Assembly (NCBI GenBank): GCA_003833135.1
Contig: QZLH01000712.1
Location: 19,597 to 65,790 of the forward strand
DNA: 46,194 nt
DNA from: Oehlia diaphana
Taxonomy: Eukaryota > Glomeromycota > Glomeromycetes > Glomerales > Glomeraceae
Direction: 5' to 3'
Position numbers and translations under genes: made by a program. The first letter of the stretch is position 1, and each line of letters opens with the position of its first letter. The notes beneath the pieces were generated by a model, which was not told the origin of the DNA, searched no databases, and worked only from the letters and a program-made list of their open reading frames with translations. Below, in pieces: positions 34,600-46,194 of this stretch.

Positions 34600-36107
34600 T
34601 CACAATGATAAAAATTCATCTTTTCGCTTGTAATACTCTTTAAACCGTAACACAGCATATTCCATATAATTAAAATCAATATCGGAAAGCTGGGCTTGAA
34701 TCTATTTATTAAAAAGAAAGATTTAGTAACTTAATATAGAAAATATATAAATAAAAATCTTGAATATTACCAAACCCCAAAGTCCCCAATAAAAATGAGA
34801 AGCTAACGCAAATTTATTGACTTCTCGATATAATGTAGAAATTTCTTCATCAGTAGCATCGCGAGCTATAAAAAAAGTAAATTAACACTTTTGTCACTAA
34901 AAATTTGAATAAACAAGACTTGAACTTATATTTACTGGAATTAAATGCATTAAGATAGTGTCTCAACCATTGCATTTGAAATTTCTCATCAGGATACAAA
35001 CTATAATCACATTCAAATCCAGCAAATTCACAAAAATGGTTTCCGATATCAAATCCTCGGTAGCTATAACATGCATATTCATAATCAATGAATGAAACTT
35101 TTTTTGCAGATTCATTATAAATAATGTTTGCATAAAGGAGATCGTTATGACAAAACGTAACGGGGGAATTAACTTTTACCAATTCCTGTTCCAAACTAAT
35201 TAACTAAATGTAATATTTAAATTTTATTTAATAAATTCATATGAGTTGTTATATTCTGGTGTCATTACCTCTTTATTAAGCTTTTCTATATCGAAATGTT
35301 TTAGGAATTTCTCGTCATTGTCATAAGACTTTGTTACTATACAATAAAACAAATAATTAATATATTGGTATTATATTTGTATAGGTAATATATTGAGTAA
35401 AATTATTACCTTCTTTAAGCCATTTCTTTAAGGTAATAAATAAATTTGGCTTTTTTTCTCCCGCAATATCCGTGCCATGCCAAATAGCCAAGTTTTCGGC
35501 AGCTAATAAAGATTTGAACGGGTCACTTAAATCAGCAACAGAAAACACTTTCCCTTCTATAAAACCATAAACGATTCCGTTATTGAAGCGTCCATAAAGA
35601 GGTGGCGACAAATCTAAACTCGACAACGAAACTATATTCTAAAGTTAGGAAAACCCAATTAGACTTTAAGAATGCTCTAAACCAATACATTAAATTTAAT
35701 GGGTCTTACATATATTTCTTGTTTCCTGTCTATTAGAACTTCCGATTTATTACCATAGGTTCGAATTAATATAGAAAATCCAAGAGGCTTATTTGTGCAC
35801 TTGATAACTAGGTTATTTTTAATAAATTTAAGGTTTTTTAAGTTGTTTATAATCTATAATAATATGTTTATTAGTAAATTTCCAGCAATAACAATTCTTA
35901 TTTACGTTTATTGGTGATTCCATCTTTACATTGCTCTAACTCCAGGTCCTCTTTTTTCCAGGTGGGAAACAATCTCAAAGCAAGTTCTAAAGCGCATTCA
36001 AAGAGGTTTGACGACACTACGAAATAATCGATATATTTTATGTTATTTTGTATGTACGTTTCAAGTTGTTCCAAAGAACTAACATCAAACGCTCCGTTAC
36101 TCAACAT
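34600..36107 (-). CDS. ethanolamine kinase
   Basis: Seven exons: 35906-36107, 35710-35807, 35410-35638, 35269-35336, 34936-35203, 34771-34865, 34600-34701; 353 aa. The phosphate-binding stretch CKDGITNKLIKC joins exons 1 and 2 correctly. The Brenner motif HNDLLYANIIY (catalytic Asp about residue 220) and FIDYEYA (metal-binding Asp about 239) define the choline/ethanolamine kinase family. RGFDIGNHFCEFAGFECDY and FALASHFYWGLWGLIQAQ favour the ethanolamine kinase branch. It phosphorylates ethanolamine with ATP in the first step of the CDP-ethanolamine (Kennedy) route to phosphatidylethanolamine. Choline as an alternative substrate cannot be excluded from sequence. Confidence 0.9.
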
Positions 36108-36836
36108 GTTAAAAATAAGACAGAAAAGAATCGGCAGAATTTTTAATTTCTTGATGTTTTAGGCAAAGTATATGCACTCGTGACATCACCTGGACGCTTA
36201 CAAATAATGATCTTCCCCAGTAACACCATCAAAAAAAGCTCGGGCATGTGATTTTGAGCATGTGATTTTAGAAACATGACAGCCTAATTAGTGCTACCTT
36301 CTCTTCTAGAAGAGCAAAAACTAGTCTGTATTATAAAGTAGTAAGGAAGTCATACAGTTCTAATAATAAATTAAGTGAAGACTTTGAACATTATCAAAAT
36401 AAGTGAACCATGCTATTAACATGGAAGGGGCATACTGATAGCACTTATTATTTACAATAATTTATTTTAAATTAATGTATTTTAATAAATTGAATTGAAT
36501 AAATTTTATTGTTTTAATAAAATATTACTCTAATTTAAAAGAATTTGTTTTACTCATGAATTAACATCTATAAAATTTCATCTTTGGAGTATCTTAGGGT
36601 TAGGTAAGGAAGTTAGTGTTGACCTTAGGGTTAACAATTTCCATAGCCACACTTAGCCACAGTCAAATCACATGAATCACGTGCCAAAGCAACACAAATC
36701 ATTACATCGGCATTTTATACATGGTTATATGGTAAATGAAATGAACCGCCAATCAGGGTTTTATTATTAATACATATGAATTGAAACAGAATTGCTATAT
36801 TTTGTATGTATTTTTAAAAATTATGAAGCCAAATTG
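36108..36836. other. spacer between ethanolamine kinase and MSH6
   Basis: Contains the ethanolamine kinase promoter and the MSH6 3' end. Small features only: a GCATGTGATTTT near-direct repeat at about 36240-36270, and short TTAGGGTTA-containing segments near 36594-36630. No gene seen. Confidence 0.6.
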
Positions 36837-39800
36837 TTATTTGTCGTTCTTAATCCTATTTATAATAGTTTTCAACACTCTAGTCTGTCTCTTCTCCTTT
36901 TCATGTTCAGTCTGATTATCTAATGCTCTATCACCTACATCATCATCAATTTTTTTAAATGCAGACTTCAACATAAATACGAAATCACACTGCGTTGAAA
37001 TTGCTACATTAGAGCCATTAGCAGTTAAAGTATCGTGCAAGCGCGAAGTTTGTTCGAATTTAGCAGCGATAACTTCCGCACGATCTACAATTTCTCGCGG
37101 AACTCCTGCCATATTAGCCACATTCATTCCATAGGATTTGGGACATACTCCAGGTACTAACTTGTAAAGAAAAGTAACCTCTTTTTTGTGTTGATCAACT
37201 TGACAGCTCATATGTTTAAGAGCGACATTAGGATTCTTGTCAAACTCTTGTGTTAACATGCCATAATGAGTAGAAAATAGTCCCAAACAACCGATGTGCG
37301 TTGCCAAATAATGTAAAACCGAATAGGCAATAGCATACCCATCAAAGGTTGAAGTACCGCGACCCAATTCATCAAGAATGACCATAGATCTTGGTGTCGC
37401 TTCATGTAAAATCTTTGAAGTTTCGTTTAATTCTACCATGAAAGTGCTCTGTCCCGCTAGGATGTTATCATTTGCGCCAATGCGTGTATAGATTCTATCA
37501 AAGGGTGTCAAGCGACATTTTTTTGCAGGCACGCAACAACCTAACTGTGCCATAATAATTGCTACACAATTCTGTAATAAAGATGACATTATATATTATT
37601 AATGCTTAGATATATGTAAACGTGCTTGAGTAAATTATAAAGTTTCAAACCTGACGCAAGAATGTGGATTTTCCACCCATATTAGGACCGGTCAATAAGA
37701 TAATATTTTGATTGTCACCTCCCAAATATGTGTCATTGGGTATAAAATCCGTCGCAATGCTATTTAACAAGACCGAATAAGTACTTATTAAATATTTAGG
37801 AACACTCATCATCCACATAACATACCTGGGCGTAACGCAGGGGTGTCTTAGTTCTTCGAATTCCAAGACACTTGGTCCATCTTGCACGAATTGAGGTCGA
37901 CACGATGGTTCTGTAAAAATAATATAAATAGTTTGTTCATTTTTCATAAAGCTATAATATCAACTTACCTCCCAATGCCTTTGAACTAGCAGCCAAGCTG
38001 AGCAAACAGTCTATCTCTGAAATGATTTTAACCGCGGATAACGTCTTTTGATAATGAGCATCAAATTTTTCATAAAATCTTCCTTGTAGAGATTTTAAAA
38101 TGTTGGATTTAGTCTCAAGTGATTCTTGAAGATCTCTTATAAATTTTTGGAGAGTAGAGTTCCAGTAACGATTTACTTTCCGAGTACACGACAACTTCTT
38201 CCAATCATTTGGAACCTTTATACCATTTGGAACTTCAAGCTGATAAATTTCCTTTCCAATATCTTTGTATACAATCTTATCAGACCTATAAAATAAGTAA
38301 AATACTGCCATATTTAAATTATGTATGAATATGACTATAAAAAGTTTTATAACATACTTCAATAATTTTTTTGTCTCTTTCAAATAATCGTCTAGTTGCT
38401 TCTCAACCGTGCAAAGTTTTTGATTGATTGTATCATAATCCTGTTCGATTCCAGGATAAGGTAATAATTTTCCTGTAATCAAATGTGCAATGAATATTAC
38501 ATATAATATTGAATTTGCATCTACAAACGATAATTGAAAGAGAATAATTACCCTCTTTTTCAGCTTGATCATGATCAAAAGCTTCCTTAAAATATAACAA
38601 AATGGGAGCCAGATCCGGTACGCTCCCAATTAATTTAAGTAATTTACCCGAATAAAATTGTTTTGCATATTCTTTAAATTTATCTACTGTATCCTATTAT
38701 TTTAAATTAAGATAAAAACTACAGTAAGGACACTTCACATCATAATATAAAAAAAGATGCTACTAACCATTAGCTTTTCGAAAGAAGTTAATACGAGTAA
38801 AAAGTCTTTTACTCTGCATGTTCCTGCATGAATCCGACTGATTAATCTTTCCAGATCTGGAAAATGTAAAAATGTTTCGTCATATAATTCTCGAAAACCA
38901 GGATGTTTATTTAATTCTTCAATAGCATCCAATCGTTCATTAATATCATCTACATTTCGAAGCGGATGACATAACCATTGTTTAAAAGTTCGCTTTCCTT
39001 TTTTTAAATAAACGATATCATGTTATGAAATATGCAATGTTAATTTAAATAGTCGATATTCAAACGATTATTGTTTACCAAATGGTGTGATGCAATGATT
39101 TAACAATTTAAATACAGTTCCTTGATCGCTTCCATTTAAGTTATTCTCGAAAATTTCAAGATTCGCCAAAGTTTGACCGTCGAGGATTAGTGAAGTGCTA
39201 TGACAAATCGGGTCATATATTCTGAAGTTTCGCAATGATACTAGTTCCTCGTCAAGTTTCAACTTTTATTATATATAACAAACTAGTTAGGTTAAAAACA
39301 TAACATGTTAATAAAAAGCATATAATATAATAAACTTACTGAACGTAAATACCAAATCAGTCCTATAAGGTATGTCAAATGATATTTTTAGTATAAAAGA
39401 TTTTTAATAAAAAAGGCTGTCCAAATAATACTTACCGCCTAGAGCGGATAACATTAAAGGCTTGTTCCGGGATATTTTAATAGCTTCAGGCCAAGTTTCT
39501 AGTTCCATAAATAATATTTGATTAATTAAATAGCATTACGATTTACTCAATACAACCCTAAAAAATACCTGGTTTATATTCATTATCATTATCTTCATTG
39601 ATGACATCATCTTGATCAGATGAATTCTTTGGTTTATTAGAAAAATATCGAGAAAACCTAATTTCATCCCAAGTCGCATTAGCATCCCAAAATTCTCTTT
39701 CAGGTATGAGCCCGGTCCATATTGGGCAATTAATGCATGTTTTTAAAATGCGCTGTGAACGTTTACTAAGCATTCCCTAAAAAAAGGGGGAAAAAAAAAA

Positions 39801-42062
39801 ATAAAATAAATTCTTAGTTTACGAAATTTATTTAGAAGTTAATTTAAACGTTGATCACTAGAACAAGAGTGCTAACTTTTTCATATACTATTTCTTTTGG
39901 TTTAACTTGCATGATTAAAGTTTCGAATTGGGTCCTATCAATGTCATCAACAAATGACGCAAGATTGAATTCGCCGGTCGCAGTATCAACAAAACAAACG
40001 CCATAAGAAGGTGGATCAATTTCATTTGGACAATGTTCCTGCGAATATAATAAGGTCAAACTGTCAATATCCATAATACTTGACAGGTAATAACATATAA
40101 ATTAGCTAGAATAAGATACCAACTTTAATTGACATGCAATAAGTTGACATTTCATCAGTTAATAATCCACCATCTACAATTGTTCCGGCAGTAAGAATAG
40201 AAGTTAACTGACGTCTTATAACCTTTTCCTCCTGTAATGCATTCGATATTGTTTAATAAAATTAATTAAGTACATAAATTTCAAACAAGGAATGAGATAA
40301 ATCTCCACCTTATTCTTGCTCGCTTTTTCGCGCATCTCTTTGCCAAGTGCTGTTTCCATTTGATCAACTCTTGCGACCTTGTGACTTTATATTTGAAAGA
40401 ATTAGTTACTGAAATTCTTTAAAGTTGCCGATAAAAACAATTTTATTACCCTTTTGCTATAAACTTAGCTGCCCAATATTCAAAAGAAGACTCGGGTACG
40501 CCGACCATACGCATATTGACACGATCTGTAAGTTTAAGGTCGAATTCTGTGTGACCTATGTCTGCATCACGTTCATACAACTCTAAGCAAGTTAAACGAA
40601 TTGGCACAATGTTGTTAGTTATTTTAACGTGAGATGGTCACTAAACAGCACATAAAATCATACCATAAAATTTTCCTTTCTTGAAAAATACAACCTAGGA
40701 TTAATTTCATAAACACAATGTTATCCTTAATTGTAAAATAATACATAATCACTTAAATTAATAAATTATATATCATACAGTATCCCAGTGATTAGATTTG
40801 ATTTCCCAGTATTGTTTTTCGAACGGAGTGAACTTCGCGGATTTAGGAACGTACAAAGTACGTGGATCGTAATTAGGTGATCCTTTTATATTAAGGGAGA
40901 AGGAGAATAAAAATAATTATCACTTTAAAAGAATAGCATCTAAGACAAAAGTAAAGAAACAACACCTTCAAGATTTCCATCCACATCACAAATATTTTGC
41001 AGCCAGCTGTATCGCTCTTCATTCTTGGCTTTAAAATCCACAGCACGTTGCTTACATTATAATACTTATTTAGCAAATTATAATATTATTCATATATAGT
41101 TTATAGAGTTTCAAAGATTTATACCTTCTTTTTCTCAGTATTAGTCATATGAGCTGAAGATGAGAAACTCGAACCTCGGCGAGAAGATGAACTCGAGGAA
41201 AATCCCTAATTATTATATGAATGGTAAAATATAATTTATCGATTTATCAAAAACTTTCGAATTCGTCACTAACCTTTAATTTGAACTGTACGATATTTGA
41301 ATTTTTATTTCGGTTTTTCTGATAAGGTTTTACCATTGAATTATCTTCCGAATCATCCTCACTAGCAGCTTCATCATTCATATCTATGCATGTATAAGAA
41401 AGAATAAGTAAATTTGTGGCAATGATCACACGTTAAAAAATTTTAAAATTTAATTTATTACCAAAATCATCACTTTCTTTTTGTTCACAATTATCGACAT
41501 AATCATCATCAATATTAACATGAGGCTTTTCTATTATTTGATTTTGCAAATGATTTATAATTAAGTATGCAACATAATCATCAAACAACAACATGACAAA
41601 CATACTTGAAGGAGGATCTGCGGAATCGTGCTTATCATTCGAATCATCATCATCAGAAGAAACGTAAATTTTACGTTTAACTCTTCGCTATAAGATATGA
41701 AACACGTAAATTTAGAGCGTCATTTGTTCAATAATTCACTTTAAAGAACATCAACAACATACTCTCAAAACCCTTTCCCCCGAAGTTGACTCTTCGGTTA
41801 TCTCAGCGATACTCGTAGTTTCTACATTATTTACTTGCTCGTTATCGATATTTTGCATATTTTTCTCCCGCCGAGATTTAGGAGTTACAGGAGTAAGAGG
41901 TAGCTCGAGTTTCTCGGAAGTTTTTCTTTCATTGTTAGCTTCTACTGGTACTTCTTTCTTAAGAAACGAAAGAAGGCTACTTTGTGTTGCGACTGGGGTA
42001 GAAGTTTTTCTTTTATTCTGTACTGAATTCACCTTCGATTGTACCTTATTGCTAATTGGCAT
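36837..42062 (-). CDS. MSH6: DNA mismatch repair protein MSH6
   Basis: Twenty-three exons: 41763-42062, 41606-41687, 41462-41530, 41274-41383, 41125-41205, 40966-41050, 40779-40882, 40664-40694, 40450-40582, 40309-40384, 40124-40231, 39877-40038, 39569-39776, 39436-39498, 39340-39362, 39079-39262, 38768-38997, 38552-38693, 38358-38472, 37969-38285, 37826-37910, 37651-37759, 36837-37571; 1183 aa. An N-terminal PCNA-binding box (QSSLLSFL, residues 27-34) precedes an acidic, disordered region. The mismatch-reading Phe-X-Glu is in GKFYELYERDA (Phe286, Glu288), which identifies MSH6. Walker A is [10 protein letters not shown] (about 926-935) and Walker B is [16 protein letters not shown] (Asp-Glu about 1006-1007). 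With MSH2 it forms MutS-alpha, which binds base mismatches and small loops in the nucleus. Exons 8 (31 nt) and 15 (23 nt) are very short. Confidence 0.95.
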
Positions 42063-43082
42063 TTTTAGCGGAACTTATTTTATGCGCTGTTCTTGCGTTG
42101 TTCTTGCAAGGATATAAAAAAAAAAATAGATCGCGTCTCCCTATAAGCCGATACGTCGCGTTCATAAATGCTTTTGAGAATCTACCTGAACATCAGTTTT
42201 TCCACATTCACGTGACTTTTGGCTAGCATTATTGGTGCTTTTAACAAAATAACGATAATTATCGCTATTGCCAATTTTCACATGAAAAAGAATGAGGCTA
42301 AATCATTATTCAAGATTGTAATCTATTAATGGCTACATGATATTGAAGTTTTATTAACAATATTTGCATTTGTTATAACAATAAAAGGATAATTATTGTA
42401 GTTACAATATAGATTTAATAATATAGTTTTACTGATATCCAATTAAAAAAATCAAAGTTAAAAAGAAATTCTAAAATTGCAATTAATACTAATTATTTGT
42501 GTATTAATAATAGATAAGTAATTTTTTTCCTTAATTAACCAAATTATTTTTAAAAAACTAGTAATATAATTTATTTATATATTTTTTTTAAATAAATTAA
42601 TAATAAATTTTTAAACTTATTTAATTTTAATTATCACTGAAAGAATCACTGGTAATTGAAATTATAACAATTAATAGCATTAAAAAATATAGTATTAGTA
42701 AAAATAAAAATTGATAATTCTGTTTAATAATAATAATCATCCAGATGATTTGAAGTAAAAAACTTAAATAAAATGAATATAACTGCCAAACAAAGTATTT
42801 TTTCAGTGATATATCAGCTCTAAAATCATTATTATATATAAAAACTTAAAGAAAATTTCTAATTATCACCAGTGGTAATTTTACTACCATATAATAAATT
42901 ACGTGATCAAAGCATAATTGATATTTTAAAAATAAATTTTATTAAAAGTTAATTTAAAAGTTTAAATATAAATACATAATAATTTTACAGTTTTACAATG
43001 CAATTAATACAATTTCAATTATAAATTTATTACTAATTATTCTCACTAAGAATCCTTTTACTTTAGTTTTAACTATAATTCA
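42063..43082. other. MSH6 promoter side and AT-rich spacer
   Basis: About 200 bases next to the MSH6 start are less AT-rich and probably hold its promoter. Beyond 42300 the DNA is extremely AT-rich and includes a decayed repeat copy (42643-42760). Further loose inverted repeats (CACTGGTAATT at about 42648, CCAGTGGTAATT at about 42870) may bound a degraded element. Confidence 0.6.
42643..42760 (+). repeat. dispersed repeat, AT-decayed copy
   Basis: Aligns to 20213-20320 through TGGTAATTGAAATTAT, AGCATTAAAAAA, TATAGTATTAGTAAAAAT and TTGATAATTCTG. Where the two copies differ, this one nearly always has A or T in place of G or C. Confidence 0.6.
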
Positions 43083-44836
43083 TTAATTTTTTTCACTAAA
43101 GATTCTTCTTTTACAATTACATAAATTATAACTTATACCCTTACATCCTTTAGTACTACACTTTCTTTTCTTTTTATTATTTCTATTAACTTCTAAATTG
43201 CTTTCAGTTTTCTTTTGTTTCTTATTCTGTCTTAAAGTTTCTCCTTTATTTAAATATTAATTTGGGATCATTTATATTATCTTGAAATTATTGGATTAGA
43301 ATATTCAATATTTTCTTATTAATTTTTTATAATATTTTCATCATTAATTTATTAATTACAAAGTAATTCTTTTGCTTTTTATCAATATATGTTTAAAGTA
43401 ATCTATTCAACTTTTTATAATAATCTAATTTTTGTATTAAGTCTAAAGCCTTTTTTGCAAACCAAATGCTTTTTCATATTTTAATTTTGCTAAAATGATT
43501 TCTTAAAGCTTTTCTGTATAAACTTGTTTACCACAAATAAGATAAATATAATTAAAATTAATTTCTTCATGAACTATTGCTAAGGAACTATAATCTTTAA
43601 CTTGATATAACATCTAATAAAGCTATATCTTTATCATCAATATTCAACTTTGAATCTTAATATTAACATTAATTTATTAAGCAAATATGAAATTTTGCTT
43701 GTAAACTCTTCCAAAGAATTTTATAAAAATGTCTACATAGAATACTATATAATATTAAAAGATTACAGATATAAGAAAAACTTCCATTTACTATCAAAAT
43801 TACAAAATATAATTTTATTTGTAACAATTCTGGCTTAACTTTTCAAATTTTAACAATTAATAAATTTTGTATCTTTTGATTATAATTTGAAGTAATATTT
43901 GTATTGCATCATAATTATTTTTCTGAAAATCTTTATTATCATCTGTATTATTAATCTAAATAAAAGAAATAATAAAAAAAAAATTTTTATTTTATAATAA
44001 ATTCTCTTCTAAATTCTAAATTGATTCTAATCTTAATTCTTAATCCTAATTCTAATCCTAATCCTATTCTAATTCTAATCTAATACTATTTGTCTATTTT
44101 AATCTTAAAGCTACTCTGAAATTTAACTTACTTGCTAAATAGTATTTTTATCAACTAAATATATATCATAAAAAAATGAATACTTCATCTAATTTTGTGT
44201 TGCTGATGAAAGAATATATAGAGTTAAAAATTCCTTACAAATTTTATTAATATCTACAAAAAATTTTAAAAGTACATTATCCAAAGTTTATTGAGATAAA
44301 ATATTTCTTATTTTAATAATATGCTTATATTCATTTTATTATCAAGTATATTTTGAATTTTATTGATAAGTTAATATAAGAAAAAATTTTTGAACAGTAT
44401 TTTTAAATAAGTAATTAAAGGATTATACTTTTTGAATGCTATTTATTTTACAATTAAAAATTTCATTTATATAGCAAGTAGTCTAACTTTCCTTTATTAA
44501 TTCAAGTATCCACTTCAAATATTTTGATATTTCAGAATATTTTCATTTAAAATTTTCTATTTGATTCAAAAATCTCATAAATAAGACTATTATAACATAA
44601 AAAAATTCAGCTTAAAATTCATTAAATTTTTGCAATCCAAGTTTTGGTTTTACATTCTTTTTAAAATTAAAATTAATATAAAATATACACAAATTGTGTT
44701 TTAATAATAGGAAAACAAAACTAATAGTATTTGTCATAGCAAGATCACAATCAATATATATAATACAAAAATAAACATCACTTAAAATCTTTTTTAATAT
44801 CCAAATATATGAGTTTTCTGTTTTAATTTTTAGCAA
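43083..44836 (-). pseudogene. decayed Mutator-like (MULE) transposase
   Basis: The relic is read on the minus strand, broken by many stops and shifts. In order: a MULE catalytic-core segment, still open at 44612-44836, with WILKKILSDVYF, DCDLAMTNTISFVF and KHNLCIFYINFN; then CYINEIFN and SFNYLFKNTV (about 44430-44350); a SWIM-type zinc-finger remnant CRHFYKIL (about 43730-43700); a HEEINFNYIYLICGKQVY segment (about 43580-43530); and a C-terminal zinc-knuckle remnant KCSTKGCKGISYN (about 43130), ending at a stop at 43083-43085. The order MULE, SWIM, zinc knuckle is that of Mutator-family transposases. Several expected His are Tyr and several stops fit C-to-T or G-to-A change. Terminal repeats were not found. 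Confidence 0.72.
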
Positions 44837-46194
44837 TGCACTTGCTATTAATCATAATTTTATATTATTATTAATAACAAGAAATAAATATAAAACTATA
44901 TTATAATGATTTATTCCAGCTTAGTATTGCTGTCCAAAACTTATTTAATGATAAAATTCAAAAATCTGAAATTCAAAAACTTTATTTTAATAAAAAATTT
45001 GGTAAATCTGAAATTTTCTTAAATTATAATTAGTTTCAAAAAAGCATAAAAACAGTTTAAGCAATTAAATTTATTATAAACAATAGTTTCAAATTGAATT
45101 TTGACTAAACTAAAATTTCAAAAAAATAGGTCCTTATTTCAGCTGTACAATCTAAAATTAAAATTTTGTGAAATCTATAATCAGATGACATCCAGATTAA
45201 TGAAATTAGTTTTCAATCATTTTCAAATAAGTAAAATTTAAAGAATCATTTAAATTCTTATTATTTCTTCTTATAAAAATAATGTAAAAAAATTTGCATT
45301 ATCATTTTTAACAATTTTCTTTTGCCTAACTTTAACTTTTTGAATAATATTATATAGATTCTTTTCTAAAATTAAATGATCAGGATACTTTACTTAAAGT
45401 AATAGATATATTTGTATAATGTTAAATATACTATTTTTCACATAAAATTTAATATCAGTAATCATTTTGAAGTAAACTTTCTAAATTTGGATGTCATTTC
45501 TGCAATTAATAGATTTATAATATAATTGTGTTTAAGTTAAGAAACTGCTAGAAATGACATTATTTTCCAAGAAAGGAGGGGTTAAGACCATGATGATGTT
45601 ACACATCTTTCATTTTTAGACACTTATAGTCAATATAATTTTAACCAGAATTATATTTTAATTTTACATTTCTTAAAATAAATGATGACATGAGAAGAAG
45701 GGAAGGTTAAAAATCCTAAAATTTAAATTATGTCATTTCTGGCCATTCCCTTAAATAGATGTAATACCTATGGTATTTTCTTTTTTAGGTTTAGTTGCAT
45801 TAACATATCAAGAACAATTGACCTGGTAATTTTCTTTATTTTTTTGATTATCAAAATTAATAATCTTCTTTGATATATAATTAGGACTCCGTCTACTATT
45901 AAAATATATTACCAATAGAAATTTCACTTTTATATAAAATCTTACCTTAGGATTTGCTTAAATTCTATTAGTTAATTAGGATCCTGAATATCTCTAAAAT
46001 AGGTTATAAATCACACTTTTGGCAAATTGGTCCATTTTTTAAGTTTTAGTAAAAAGTGATATCATATGTGCCGATTTTGGAATTAGCTAAATTAAGATTT
46101 TTATAAAAATTCAATATTTTAGTAAAATTAACATTACACAAATCTAAATTAAATATGTGTTACATATTTATGTAACTCTAATTTAATAAAAAAT
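44837..46194. other. AT-rich right flank with transposon debris
   Basis: No intact gene. 45000-45200 could be further debris of the MULE or its neighbours, but its translation shows no recognisable domain. An inverted-repeat element lies at 45547-45743. The remainder is AT-rich without structure I could identify. Confidence 0.55.
45547..45743. mobile_element. small inverted-repeat element (MITE-like)
   Basis: GCTAGAAATGACAT at the left (45547-45560) is mirrored by ATGTCATTTCTGGC at the right (45730-45743). The similarity continues patchily inward (GGA...TTAA) for about 35 bp. A third GTCATTTCTGC lies at about 45491-45501. The element is about 197 bp with no open frame; no target duplication is clear. 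Confidence 0.45.

Noticed and set aside
43650..43838. 62-residue open frame on the + strand
   Set aside because: Antisense to the MULE relic; no independent support.
44011..44085. Telomere-like TAATCC/TAATTC array
   Set aside because: Irregular units within the transposase relic, best explained as decayed low-complexity coding sequence and not a telomeric repeat.
1..46194. tRNA, rRNA or snRNA genes
   Set aside because: No GGTTCGAATCC-type B-box with a matching A-box, and no rRNA or spliceosomal snRNA core, was seen on reading; a covariance-model search was not possible.

Overview
This is an AT-rich nuclear fragment from a fungus. The genes are split by many short introns (92 coding introns inferred across 14 genes), and the spacers carry long A and T runs. 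A PPS1-type dual-specificity phosphatase is typical of fungi. The base composition, the intron density and a decayed Mutator-like (MULE) transposon of SWIM plus zinc-knuckle type fit an arbuscular mycorrhizal fungus (Glomeromycotina, Rhizophagus-like). That placement is inference. All products were named by reading translations against remembered family motifs; no database search was run. Exon joins were set by hand from splice sites, reading phase and family motifs.

Layout. 1-4959 is a gene-poor AT-rich flank with two tandem-repeat blocks. 4960-5860 (-) encodes a low-complexity coiled-coil protein, possibly Mediator MED30-like. 6799-8586 (-) is an MFSD10-type MFS transporter. 11166-15722 (+) is a Pumilio RNA-binding protein. 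17103-19382 (-) is a PPS1 phosphatase. 20579-23765 (-) is a 19-exon uridine kinase/UPRT-like protein (UCKL1), and head to head with it 23898-25177 (+) is eIF3i. 25383-25762 (-) is SmG, head to head with a KHDC4-like KH protein at 25985-28349 (+). 29359-31067 (-) is SEC12/PREB. 31283-31979 (-) is ribosomal protein uL6 (RPL9), head to head with complex I subunit NDUFB11 at 32364-32849 (+). 33002-33865 (-) is NudC. A 280-bp Harbinger-like MITE lies at 34096-34375. 34600-36107 (-) is ethanolamine kinase. 36837-42062 (-) is a 23-exon MSH6. The right end (42063-46194) has no intact gene but holds a MULE transposase relic and smaller inverted-repeat elements.

How the genes relate. This is a housekeeping neighbourhood, not a pathway cluster. 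Several genes act on RNA (PUM, eIF3i, SmG, KHDC4, RPL9), but nothing shows functional linkage beyond three compact head-to-head gene pairs with likely shared promoters. I found no convincing new defence, metabolic or mobile system. The points most worth checking are: a 23-nt terminal exon of UCKL1 whose preceding intron, if retained, gives a truncated enzyme; three GC-AG introns; a repeat pair whose differences are nearly all G:C to A:T transitions; a Pumilio-type site downstream of the Pumilio gene itself; and the MITE and MULE relics.
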